Below are positions 1 to 6,427 of a DNA stretch of 14,747 bases, piece after piece. The notes under the pieces are model-generated. The model did not search any database. It worked only from the letters and a program-made list of their open reading frames with translations, and was not told where the DNA came from. The stretch spans positions 1 through 14,747 of the forward strand of contig JAABQN010000024.1 in the NCBI GenBank assembly GCA_011391455.1, read 5' to 3'. Positions within the stretch are counted from its first letter, which is position 1, and each line of letters opens with the position of its first letter. The position numbers and the translations under genes are program-made. The stretch comes from Nitrospiraceae bacterium. Lineage in GTDB: Bacteria > Nitrospirota > Nitrospiria > Nitrospirales > Nitrospiraceae.

Positions 1-678
1 CTGGTAGCCCGCGCCAGACGGTTGCGGGAGCGTATCGTCGAACAGGGCCTCACGAAATATAATGTGGGTTCTTCGGGGTGGCGGCGGCCAGAAGGAGCAA
101 GTCGGGTCATCCTGGTTCCGGGCCAGGTGGAGTCGGATGCATCCATTCGGTACGGAGCTCCAGGGATTTGTGCCAATATGGATCTGTTACGGTCGGTGCG
201 CAAGGCAAATCCCTCTGCGCATGTCATCTATAAGCCTCACCCGGATGTGGTGGCCGGTCTACGGAAGAAGGGTGAAGGCGAAGACGAGGCTATGCGCTCG
301 TGCAATGAAGTGGTCATTGATATCGCGATGGGCGAGTTGCTGACTGTGGTAGATGAGGTGCATGCGCTGACATCGCTCACCGGCTTCGAAGCGCTGCTGC
401 GCGGGAAAACGGTCACCTGCTACGGCCAACCGTTTTACGCCGGGTGGGGGCTGACCCATGATCTCGTGCCGCTGACACGCCGCACACGCCGTTTGACTCT
501 CGATGAACTCGTGGCCGGGGCGCTGATTCTTTATCCCACCTACGTCAGCCGGACCACGGGAAAATTTACCACGCCTGAACGCGCCCTCAATGAATTATTG
601 GACTGGCGGCAGCAGCAGAACGGTGTGCCGTTGTGGCGAAAGTCCCTGCGCCTCGCGCTTCGTTTCGGAAAACGATAA
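1..678 (+). CDS. kpsC: KpsC-type capsule polysaccharide protein, C-terminal part (5' truncated by window edge)
   Basis: The frame is open from base 1, so the gene begins upstream and about 225 C-terminal residues are visible. The hallmark of the KpsC/Capsule_synth family is clear: a GFEALLRGK segment followed by CYGQPFYAGWGLT, after an upstream VYKPHPD-like block (YKPHPDVV) and an LVPGQVE segment. KpsC proteins are beta-Kdo glycosyltransferases that build the Kdo linker on which group 2 type capsules are assembled at the inner face of the cytoplasmic membrane (family knowledge). The tail after the last motif is short and basic and ends at TAA. The gene lies just upstream of a PagL-like deacylase, so both neighbours act on surface glycolipid, but an apparent promoter separates them. 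Which of the two KpsC catalytic repeats this is cannot be decided from the fragment, and KpsS is a less likely alternative. Confidence 0.88.
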   Translation: MVARARRLRERIVEQGLTKYNVGSSGWRRPEGASRVILVPGQVESDASIRYGAPGICANMDLLRSVRKANPSAHVIYKPHPDVVAGLRKKGEGEDEAMRSCNEVVIDIAMGELLTVVDEVHALTSLTGFEALLRGKTVTCYGQPFYAGWGLTHDLVPLTRRTRRLTLDELVAGALILYPTYVSRTTGKFTTPERALNELLDWRQQQNGVPLWRKSLRLALRFGKR

Positions 679-741
679 CCGTTGTTCTTCCCGTCACCTC
701 CTTCCTTCACTGTCACTATCGCACGATCAATTTTTATCCTG

Positions 742-770
742 TTGACAGATAAAGCACTGACTGCTACATA
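742..770 (+). promoter_or_regulatory. Putative sigma70 promoter of the pagL-lipoprotein pair
   Basis: A perfect TTGACA lies at 742-747. At 17 bp spacing it is followed by TACATA (765-770), a weak -10 match. It is about 50 bp upstream of the ATG at 818, in the 139-bp gap after kpsC. This would give the deacylase operon its own transcription start. The -10 is the doubtful part. Confidence 0.4.
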
Positions 771-817
771 AAGCTCAGAGCCAGAAAACAGAGTATAAGG
801 TTTGAAACGGATGTTGG

Positions 818-1423
818 ATGCAATCACGAACGCTCGCCGTCACCCTGCTAGCGACGATCACTCTGTGTGCGCCTATTCCGATCAGCTATGCAGGCGAGAA
901 TGTGCCTCGCCCGACCATCGGAACTCAGGAAATTGGACTTTCTGCAGGGTACTTGTTATCCGATTGCCTCAAAGCCAGGTGCAAAACCGAACAAAGTGGA
1001 GTCGCCTTCATGCCTTCCTGGATGATGACGATGACCGATCCCATCGGCGACAGTTGGTATCAGGGGCAAATGTCACTCGGCGCAGAGGCAGTCTATATCC
1101 AGTTTCAGGAACCACATCTCACGCACGGCATCGGCTTTACTCCGAGAATCAAATATACCTTCGTCGCACCGGATCGAATCCGGCCCTATGTCGAATTCGC
1201 CGGAGGCCCCTTTTGGACCGATCTCGGCGGGAAAATTCCGGAACAGCACGGCCAGTTCAACTTCATTTTAACGGCCGGACTCGGGATTTCCTATTTCCTG
1301 ACCGACCAGACCGCGCTCAACGCCGGCTATCGCTTTCAGCATATTTCCAATGCCGGCACGAGTGATCCTAATGTCGGACTGAATTCGAGTCTCCCCTTCG
1401 CAGGATTTTCCTTTTACTTTTAG
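818..1423 (+). CDS. PagL-like lipid A 3-O-deacylase / acyloxyacyl hydrolase family outer-membrane protein
   Basis: The protein has 201 residues. Residues 1-25 form a signal peptide (hydrophobic AVTLLATITLCAPIPI, likely cleavage after SYA), and the rest has alternating beta-barrel character ending in an aromatic residue (FSFYF), typical of outer-membrane proteins. Near the C-terminus is the PagL signature YRFQHISNAG, with His175 and Ser177 matching the catalytic His/Ser pair. PagL removes the 3-O-linked acyl chain from lipid A in the outer membrane (family knowledge). The third catalytic residue of Pseudomonas PagL, a Glu 14 residues after the His, is here Asn189, so activity is uncertain. The ATG at 818 was chosen because the signal peptide starts directly there. 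The longer overlapping frame at 802-1365 has no protein-like features. The next gene starts only 9 bp after the stop, so the two are probably co-translated. Confidence 0.82.
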   Translation: MQSRTLAVTLLATITLCAPIPISYAGENVPRPTIGTQEIGLSAGYLLSDCLKARCKTEQSGVAFMPSWMMTMTDPIGDSWYQGQMSLGAEAVYIQFQEPHLTHGIGFTPRIKYTFVAPDRIRPYVEFAGGPFWTDLGGKIPEQHGQFNFILTAGLGISYFLTDQTALNAGYRFQHISNAGTSDPNVGLNSSLPFAGFSFYF

Positions 1424-1432
1424 GGATACACG

Positions 1433-2173
1433 TTGCACGGTACGCTGTCACTTCGGTGGGCCATCTTTGGATGCTGTGGGCTACTTATTACCCTTACGAC
1501 CGGTTGCGCCCGCTGGATCGAACTCAATGCCACGCCCGACAGCAACCGACAGCCCAATGTCCAGGTGATCGCGCAAAGCGAACAAGTCCCGCTCGTCATG
1601 GATAGCGTAAGCAACACGAGGAATGGCTCGCCACAGAACCTGTCACTGGAAACGGAACAACGCCTGCTCGGTGCGATGCGGAAGGTCGGGTTATTCTCAC
1701 ACCTTGGCGGTACAGATTCCACCGAGCCTCCGGCCGGTGGAAAATTCATTCGCGCCCGCCTCGTGTTCGACGAGGACATCGATCAGCATGCCGGAGATAA
1801 GGCATGGAAGAGCATCGTCATCGGCGCCTCGATGTTCATCCTGACCCCGTTTATTCCACTGGACTATGACTATTCGGCGCACATGACTCTGGAATTAGAA
1901 CGCTGGGATGGACAAGTCAAACGCTACGAGAGCCAGTCCGCCGGCACCTCGCATTATCAACTCTTCAGCGCCACGCCGCTCATGATCGACGAACTGAAAG
2001 GTCACGTAACGGAGTCCTGCCTCACCGCATTGATGCAGCAAATGGTGCATGACACCACCTTCTATTTCGCCAGCAGCGCTCCCGTACTCGACCGCCCTAT
2101 TCACTCCGTTTCAGTCAAGTCGAATCGGTCAAAACTCACACTCGTTCCCCTATCCACCTCACCAGGCAAGTAA
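1433..2173 (+). CDS. Probable lipoprotein of unknown function (TTG start)
   Basis: The protein has 246 residues and is not recognised as a named family. The start is TTG at 1433, preceded by AGGGA (1422-1426), and no in-frame ATG occurs before residue 56. The N-terminus has a basic residue, a hydrophobic stretch and LTTGC, making Cys25 the likely lipidated residue. The lipobox is atypical because Thr replaces the usual Leu at -3. A second hydrophobic segment lies at about 127-143 (SIVIGASMFILTPFIPL), followed by a polar domain rich in beta-type alternation (YSAHMTLELERWDGQVKRY). It follows the PagL-like gene by 9 bp in the same orientation, so it is probably co-expressed and acts in the envelope. 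The link to lipid A modification is inference from position only. Confidence 0.72.
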   Translation: MHGTLSLRWAIFGCCGLLITLTTGCARWIELNATPDSNRQPNVQVIAQSEQVPLVMDSVSNTRNGSPQNLSLETEQRLLGAMRKVGLFSHLGGTDSTEPPAGGKFIRARLVFDEDIDQHAGDKAWKSIVIGASMFILTPFIPLDYDYSAHMTLELERWDGQVKRYESQSAGTSHYQLFSATPLMIDELKGHVTESCLTALMQQMVHDTTFYFASSAPVLDRPIHSVSVKSNRSKLTLVPLSTSPGK

Positions 2174-2209
2174 GCCCCTCCCAAGGGACTAGCTCCGCCG
2201 TCTGCGGCA

Positions 2210-2243
2210 GTGCCTGTCCCGCTCCTGAAACGGGGACAGGCAC
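2210..2243. terminator. Strong hairpin between converging genes; possible bidirectional terminator or REP-like element
   Basis: An 11-bp perfect stem (2210-2220 pairs with 2233-2243, GTGCCTGTCCC type) encloses a 12-nt loop. It sits between the stop codons of the lipoprotein gene (plus) and the transglycosylase gene (minus). No clear T-tract follows on either strand, so factor-independent termination is uncertain. The compact GC-rich palindrome would also fit a REP-type repeat. Confidence 0.5.
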
Positions 2244-2291
2244 CGGGCGGAAAGGCGACAGTCCTCTCCATATGAGGTAACAGACGATCGA

Positions 2292-2996
2292 TTAGTACGG
2301 TCGGCTTGCGTGGATAGACGGAGCGGCAATCACAACCGGCATGACCCAACCATCTTTCTTGTAGCCGCGATAGTAGACGAGCACCTTTTTGACATAATCC
2401 TGTGTTTCCTTATAGGGCGGGATCTGTCCATATCGATCGACCTTGCGTTCGCCTGCGTTATAGGCAGCCAAGGCTAACCGAACGTTTCCGTGGAATCGGT
2501 CCAGGAGATAACGCAGGTGCTTGGCCCCACCGGTGATGTTGTCGTTCGCGTCGTAGAGGTTGCGCACGCCATGCCGAATGGCGGTTTCCGGAATCAGCTG
2601 CATGAGTCCTACCGCTCCCGCTTTTGAGACCGCGATCGGATTAAACGAAGATTCAGCCTTCATTACCGCAAGGAGTAAGGCCGGTTGAACGTGGTGCTGC
2701 TGAGCCGCCCGGATGACTGCTTGCTTCACTTCCAGGTTCGCCACGCCACTACGATACAGCGCCTTCTGGTGAACGGTTGTGAGGCGCTCATTTGTCGGTA
2801 CATTTGTAAGGCTCATCTGACCCGTGGGACCAACATACCCATAGACTGGCGCATCGGCAAGAACAGTGGGCGCCGAATTTGCCATCAGTATTGCAACTGC
2901 GCAGGCAGCAAATTTGGCAGAGATCTTGAGGCTGAATGCCCGGCATTCTAAGTCATCACTATATGGTGCCATTTGAAGCTTGTCCCGGTTCATCAT
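2292..2996 (-). CDS. Secreted lytic transglycosylase, SLT family, with DUF4124-like N-terminal segment
   Basis: The protein has 234 residues. After about 24 mostly polar residues there is a hydrophobic export segment (about 28-47, KFAACAVAILMANSAPTVLADA). A short DUF4124-like segment follows (YGYVGPTGQMSLTNVPT, 52-68), then an SLT domain at about 90-205. Catalytic Glu115 lies in AVMKAESSFNP, followed by GLMQLIP (130-136) and AAYNAGE (177-183), the standard SLT motifs. The enzyme would cleave murein glycan strands in the periplasm to give 1,6-anhydroMurNAc ends (family knowledge). Tandem ATGs occur at 2996 and 2993, with a G7 tract as Shine-Dalgarno just upstream on the minus strand. It is transcribed alone. 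The window also holds anmK, which recycles the anhydro sugar. A small scaffold domain is visible, but there is no LysM domain. Confidence 0.9.
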   Translation of the reverse strand: MMNRDKLQMAPYSDDLECRAFSLKISAKFAACAVAILMANSAPTVLADAPVYGYVGPTGQMSLTNVPTNERLTTVHQKALYRSGVANLEVKQAVIRAAQQHHVQPALLLAVMKAESSFNPIAVSKAGAVGLMQLIPETAIRHGVRNLYDANDNITGGAKHLRYLLDRFHGNVRLALAAYNAGERKVDRYGQIPPYKETQDYVKKVLVYYRGYKKDGWVMPVVIAAPSIHASRPY

Positions 2997-3332
2997 TGTT
3001 CCCCCCCTGTTTCGAACCCTGTGTACTCATTCGGCGCGTCTTTAGGGTGCTCGAGAGTTGCCCCTGTTCTGTGACGTTGCTAGCGCAGGTTCCATGCCGT
3101 CAGGCATGGAGGAGAAAATCTTAGATTATGTAATGATTACAATGATCTGTGACCACTCATGACTCCCAACTTTCGTAGGGGGACTAGGGTGAGGCGTTCC
3201 TTGTTTTGGCTCTCCTTGCCGCACTTTGCGGTTCGGTGAAGGGATTGGTGGGAGATCTCCTCTCGCAGGGCGAAAGGGACTGTGCTACTCTTTGCCGTCC
3301 CCATCGTCTGACCGAGAAGGAGTCCGACTGAC
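2997..3332. other. Divergent intergenic region with two short palindromes
   Basis: This 336-bp gap lies between the start of the transglycosylase gene (minus) and the PilZ gene (plus), so promoters for both should be here, but no convincing -35/-10 pair was found. Two symmetric sites stand out. One is an 8-bp stem with tetraloop (3091-3098 with 3103-3110, TCCATGCC type). The other is TGTAATGATTACA (3129-3141), with 6-bp arms around a central G, which is operator-like. The PilZ Shine-Dalgarno AAGGAG is at 3317-3322. I see no coding potential. Confidence 0.45.
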
Positions 3333-3623
3333 ATGGCGAAACTCAGGTACTGCAACCGAATCCATACGCACTTCCCTGTTGTGTTCGCTGGTGAGGCTTA
3401 TGTGGACGAGGGAACCGTGCTCAACGTGTCTGTCCCTGGCTGCGCCGTCGAGAGCAGAAAACGAGTACAGCCTGGCTCCTATCTTGAGATGAGAATGCTC
3501 GTCCCTGACGTTACGTCTCCGCTCCGAGTCGGATTAGCCAAAGTACGCTGGTGTGAGGGGCAACGGTTCGGAGTCGAGTTTATTCTCCTTCGCCGAATAC
3601 CCCGTAGCTTCCGGCCTTCGTAG
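3333..3623 (+). CDS. Small PilZ domain protein (c-di-GMP receptor type), 3' end overwritten by a repeat
   Basis: The protein has 96 residues. Both c-di-GMP binding motifs of PilZ are present: RxxxR at 5-9 (RYCNR) and NxSxxG at 31-36 (NVSVPG). The usual barrel strands follow, ending in VRWCEGQRFGVEF (71-83). PilZ domains bind cyclic di-GMP and pass the signal on by protein contact (family knowledge); the output partner is unknown. Residues 84-96 and the TAG stop are encoded by the left part of a dispersed repeat that begins at 3582, and the same peptide (LLRxIPRSFRPS) can be read from the second repeat copy at 12769. The native C-terminal helix appears to be replaced, though the barrel is complete. 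The ATG at 3333 follows AAGGAG at 3317-3322. It is a single-gene unit. Confidence 0.85.
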   Translation: MAKLRYCNRIHTHFPVVFAGEAYVDEGTVLNVSVPGCAVESRKRVQPGSYLEMRMLVPDVTSPLRVGLAKVRWCEGQRFGVEFILLRRIPRSFRPS

Positions 3624-3763
3624 CCGAAGTGGCTACTTCGGCGGAGTAGGCTGCTACGGGGATGAAGGCGAGGAGAACCCTCCGTAGCCTTGGCGAAGGA
3701 GGGTAGAGGCTTCGGAGAATTTCGCAGGATACCCCGCAGCTTGCTGCGGGGAGCTTCATTCAA
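3582..3763. repeat. Long copy of a dispersed palindromic repeat (three hairpins)
   Basis: A 182-bp element starts inside the PilZ gene. Its left 65 bp (3582-3646) match 12769-12833 at 60 of 65 positions, and its right end (3751-3763) matches 12831-12844 with one inserted base. The 107 bp between are absent from the other copy. Hairpins visible: 3623-3630 with 3635-3642 (8 bp, loop GGCT), enclosed by CCCCGTAG 3600-3607 with CTACGGGG 3654-3661; CCCTCC 3678-3683 with GGAGGG 3698-3703; and CCCCGCAG 3732-3739 with CTGCGGGG 3744-3751. It could terminate PilZ transcription. No transposase is linked. Confidence 0.8.
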
Positions 3764-3898
3764 ATGCCTGGTGAAGACCAGATCCGCTTAGGTCGGCTCG
3801 TCAAAAATGAACTCTCTTTCTCGTCGCCACCTCGATCCAGCACGTGGTAAGGGGCACATTCCTGAGATGGTCGTACCGGCTAATAAGGGGGAAGGTGC

Positions 3899-4219
3899 AT
3901 GATGAGATGTCTCATGCTTATCGCGATACTGGCTTTGGCAGGCTGTGCGGAGACCTATACTGTGTTCCATAGCCAGACGGGCCAGCCGATCCTGCTGGGT
4001 CGCCGCGCATATTCCTACGAAGGATGCCTCTCCACAGTGCGAGCGGAGGCAGCTCGACTTGGAGTCTCTCTGAGTACGATCCAGGTGAAAGGCTCTTGGC
4101 AAGGCCGCGCCCTCCTCTGGCCCTTCGAACCAGGGTATGCTTGCGAAGGGGCCATCGGTTCCGAACGCCTCCCGCGAGGGATCTATCCAAACGTTCCGCC
4201 CCTCTCGCCTCAAGGGTAG
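3899..4219 (+). CDS. Small predicted lipoprotein of unknown function
   Basis: The protein has 106 residues and matches no family I can name. The N-terminus MMRCLMLIAILALAGC is a textbook type II signal with lipobox LAGC, so Cys16 should be lipidated and the mature protein anchored in a membrane facing the periplasm. The mature part contains two further Cys residues (in EGCLSTV and GYACEGA) that could form a disulfide, and ends in a Pro-rich tail. Start choice is firm: two ATGs (3899 and 3902) follow a long purine Shine-Dalgarno at 3885-3895. It lies alone between the repeat and the coiled-coil gene, so its neighbours give no functional clue. Confidence 0.72.
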   Translation: MMRCLMLIAILALAGCAETYTVFHSQTGQPILLGRRAYSYEGCLSTVRAEAARLGVSLSTIQVKGSWQGRALLWPFEPGYACEGAIGSERLPRGIYPNVPPLSPQG

Positions 4220-4287
4220 GCATCGTCCCATACTGCCCTCTTTGACTTCGTCCACATGCCGACAGTTGGGGAAAGACTTCCTGTGCC

Positions 4288-4306
4288 CAGCTCCTCAAAG
4301 GAGCTG
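4288..4306. terminator. Small hairpin after the lipoprotein gene
   Basis: An 8-bp perfect stem (CAGCTCCT 4288-4295 with AGGAGCTG 4299-4306) has a 3-nt loop, 69 bp after the lipoprotein stop. No T-tract follows, and it abuts the TTGACA at 4307, so it may be an operator-like symmetric site rather than a terminator. Confidence 0.3.
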
Positions 4307-4336
4307 TTGACAATATCACTGCCGGCACAGTATTAC
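4307..4336 (+). promoter_or_regulatory. Putative sigma70 promoter for the coiled-coil gene
   Basis: A perfect TTGACA (4307-4312) is followed at 18 bp by TATTAC (4331-4336, four of six consensus positions). It would give a leader of about 120 nt before the ATG at 4465. A 6-bp stem (4338-4343 with 4351-4356) covers the expected transcription start. Confidence 0.4.
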
Positions 4337-4464
4337 TCGCCCAACACTACTGGGCGGGGCTTATGGGGCAGTCGGTAATAGAAAACTGTAACGGTCATTC
4401 GGCTCAAGTATTTCATTCATCTTCTACATCGCAGTCGAAATAATCTATTTAACAAGGAGTCGTA

Positions 4465-4842
4465 ATGGAGGATCTGGTTATCGAAGAAGAAGGCGCTTCA
4501 TCCGCACTAAAAATCACGCTTGGTGATTTTCTCGTCTTCATTAACTGGATGAATCAAACCGAAAAATCTCTCGATCGAGCTGAAGCCTTGCCGGCCCTCC
4601 CTGAGCTGGATTCTGGAAAGATCAAGGGCTGGATCCAACTCATACAGCGGCTTGAGGAACGCTTCCGCCGGAGTGAAGAGAAGAAACTGGCGCTCGAAGC
4701 GAATGTGATCGCACAGGAAGCCCAGTTGGGACAACTCTTGTCGCACTTGCATGCGAATATCGCCTCACTCTACGATAACCTCGGACAATCGAAAAAGGCT
4801 GAAGAGGTTCGCCGCCGAGCTGAAGTATTGCATGCCGGTTGA
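4465..4842 (+). CDS. Hypothetical helical / coiled-coil protein, 125 aa
   Basis: I do not recognise this protein. It is acidic at the N-terminus (MEDLVIEEEG), followed by a short hydrophobic patch (KITLGDFLVFINWM). A long charged helical stretch runs from about residue 55 to the end, with heptad-like spacing of Leu/Ile (WIQLIQRLEERFRRSEEKK, then LGQLLSHLHANIASLYDNL). The last part, LYDNLGQSKKAEEVRRRAE, resembles one TPR helix pair. There is no signal peptide or Cys, so it should be cytoplasmic. The start is well supported by AAGGAG at 4454-4459 six bases before ATG. It is monocistronic as far as can be seen. A scaffold or adaptor role is possible but not shown. Confidence 0.72.
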   Translation: MEDLVIEEEGASSALKITLGDFLVFINWMNQTEKSLDRAEALPALPELDSGKIKGWIQLIQRLEERFRRSEEKKLALEANVIAQEAQLGQLLSHLHANIASLYDNLGQSKKAEEVRRRAEVLHAG

Positions 4843-5173
4843 GGCCAGATTGTTCGCATTCCGGCTATCCGACGTGACGTTTCTTGTCCTTGTCCGCTCT
4901 AAGTAGCTATCTCGTGGACTTGCATCTGCTTAAAAGAGGCGGTCGTAGTTTGGGGGGGGAAGGTATCGTGAGTCTTAACTGGCATGCTTATCCGTGGCGT
5001 GGCCTCCTCTAGTATCACGCCTTTCCCGTACCGTATTGCTGCATTTTCTTTATCCTCCCTCGTCTCTTGGCTATAATTGAGTCTCTCATAGTTGCGATTC
5101 GTTACAGGCAACCGGTTCGGACTTAGTAACTAGCTGCCAGGCTCAAGGGTTTACCCGATAGCGAAGGTATCGG
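4843..5173. other. Intergenic region upstream of the diguanylate cyclase gene
   Basis: In these 331 bp I see no gene: the minus-strand frame at 4899-5111 has no domain, no Shine-Dalgarno and poor composition. It contains a run of eight G (4952-4959) and a TATAAT box described separately. The rest shows no repeat or strong hairpin. Confidence 0.5.
5049..5077 (+). promoter_or_regulatory. Putative promoter of the REC-GGDEF gene
   Basis: A perfect TATAAT lies at 5072-5077, with a weak -35 (TTTATC, 5049-5054) at 17 bp spacing. It is about 97 bp upstream of the ATG at 5174. The -10 is convincing, while the -35 is poor and may imply an activator. Confidence 0.35.
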
Positions 5174-6097
5174 ATGATTAAAGTGCTCCTCATCGAAGAC
5201 AATGACGTCGACGCTCAGCTCACGCAGGACCTCCTTTCTGAGTGGAGCACGGAGGAGTTCCAGGTTGCCAGAGCGACGACACTCGCAGAGGGGCTTTCGC
5301 TTCTCAGCCGTGAGCGGTTTGATGCCATGCTCTTGGACCTGTCTCTCCCTGATGCCTTTGGTCTTCCGACAGTCAGAGAGGTCCATGCAGCCAGTCCGAC
5401 GATCCCCGTGGTCGTCCTGAGCGGTGTGAGCGACCAAAGCCTTGCGCTTCAAGCCGTCCGACAGGGGGCGCAGGATTACCTTGTCAAGGGCGAGGGGCAT
5501 CCCGAGCTTTTAGCTCGCGCCATTCTGTATGCTATTGAGCGGAAACGATTTGAAGAACATCTGACCTACCTTGCACAGTACGATCACTTGACCGGACTGG
5601 TGAATCGTACCCTCTTTCGAGATCGGCTGGTTCAAGCCACGGCTCGAAGCAAGCGCATGCAACAAATGATTGGCCTCATGCTTCTCGATCTCGATCGATT
5701 TAAATTGGTGAATGATACCTTCGGCCACGATATAGGAGACGAATTACTCCAGGCTGTGTCTGAACGACTCAAGACTTGTGTGCGGGAAGTCGATACAGTG
5801 GCCCGGATGGGCGGGGACGAGTTTACGATTATTCTAGAAGGAGTTTCTTCTGAACAGAATATTCTTGTGGTGGCAAAACGCATCACAGAATCCATTGCCA
5901 CGCCGTTCGAGTTAAAGGGGCACTGCATTTCCATCGGCATCAGCATCGGCATTACGATCTATCCTCAGGATGATCATCCTATCGACGAATTACTGAAGCA
6001 TGCCGACCGGGCTATGTATCAAGCGAAACAGCAAGGCGGCAGCGCATTCCACCTCCACGAAGCCTCCGGGACTCACTCGGCCAATCTCCTTCCCTAG
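5174..6097 (+). CDS. Response regulator with REC and GGDEF domains (diguanylate cyclase)
   Basis: The protein has 307 residues. The REC domain (about 3-120) shows the acidic pair in LIEDND (8-9), phospho-acceptor Asp55 (LLDLSLPD), Ser83 and Lys105 (DYLVKG). A linker helix (IERKRFEEHLTYLAQ) leads to a GGDEF domain (about 133-295) with DHLTGLVNRTLF, an intact GGDEF at 213-217, and an RxxD inhibitory site (REVD, 204-207) five residues before it. It should be a phosphorylation-controlled enzyme that makes c-di-GMP from two GTP and is product-inhibited (family knowledge). No histidine kinase lies next to it, so it is an orphan regulator. The start is supported by GAAGG at 5162-5166. The TAG stop at 6095-6097 overlaps the left end of the inverted-repeat element at 6094. 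The domain is complete, so nothing essential seems lost. Confidence 0.93.
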   Translation: MIKVLLIEDNDVDAQLTQDLLSEWSTEEFQVARATTLAEGLSLLSRERFDAMLLDLSLPDAFGLPTVREVHAASPTIPVVVLSGVSDQSLALQAVRQGAQDYLVKGEGHPELLARAILYAIERKRFEEHLTYLAQYDHLTGLVNRTLFRDRLVQATARSKRMQQMIGLMLLDLDRFKLVNDTFGHDIGDELLQAVSERLKTCVREVDTVARMGGDEFTIILEGVSSEQNILVVAKRITESIATPFELKGHCISIGISIGITIYPQDDHPIDELLKHADRAMYQAKQQGGSAFHLHEASGTHSANLLP

Positions 6098-6282
6098 GAG
6101 CCTGTCCGACATTAACCGTTCTACTGTGGCGAACGATCCGCGACCATCTGCGTCGTTCTCGGCCCTGAAAAATCCTCAACGTATTCCAGTGAATAGGCCT
6201 CCGGTTTTCCAGGGCCTGCGGCCTCGCATCTGGCCGCGCCTCCTTCGCCTCGTCACGAAGGTAATGTCGGACAGGCTCCTAG
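6094..6282. mobile_element. Miniature inverted-repeat element (MITE-like), 189 bp
   Basis: A 21-bp perfect terminal inverted repeat occupies 6094-6114 and 6262-6282 (core GAGCCTGTCCGACATTA). Both ends carry CTAG, so the target duplication could be CTAG or the TA within it, as in Tc1/mariner/IS630-type insertions (inference). The interior is GC-rich, has no credible ORF, and has an internal near-palindrome (6161-6171 with 6204-6215, one bulged base). The element begins within the last codon of the GGDEF gene and provides part of its stop codon. Confidence 0.8.
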
Positions 6283-6326
6283 CAGAATACTGAAAAAGTC
6301 CTCCAGCGTAAGAAGCCCGTTATTTA

Positions 6327-6414
6327 GTTTGTTTGGTTTGTCTTGTTAATTTGGTTGAACCAGACCAACGAAATAAACGAAACAAACCAGATAGACCAGA
6401 TCAACCAGACAGAC
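6327..6414. repeat. 88-bp palindromic nonamer array, copy 1
   Basis: The array reads as four 9-bp units beginning GTT (6327-6362), a 7-bp centre (6363-6369) and five 9-bp units ending AAC or GAC (6370-6414). The right half is roughly the reverse complement of the left, so the array can form a long imperfect hairpin. It matches copy 2 at 7254-7341 with identical unit layout and 74 of 88 identical bases, in the same orientation. It starts 13 bp after the stop codon of the beta-helix gene. The 44 bp between it and the MITE show nothing further. Confidence 0.8.
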
Positions 6415-6427
6415 CGGGCTGGGCCCG

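Noticed and set aside
802..1365. 187-aa frame overlapping the PagL-like gene
   Set aside because: It has no domain, and basic, low-quality composition. The 818 frame has a signal peptide, beta-barrel pattern and catalytic motif.
3479..3763. 94-aa minus-strand frame over the long repeat
   Set aside because: It is entirely a product of the hairpin-rich repeat and the antisense of the PilZ gene, with no Shine-Dalgarno or domain.
3788..4328. Minus-strand frames of 155 and 136 aa opposite the small lipoprotein
   Set aside because: The plus-strand gene has a strong Shine-Dalgarno and a perfect lipobox, and the antisense frames show no features.
4952..4959. Run of eight G upstream of the GGDEF gene as a phase-variable promoter element
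   Set aside because: It lies about 110 bp upstream of the likely -10, outside any recognisable promoter spacing or reading frame.
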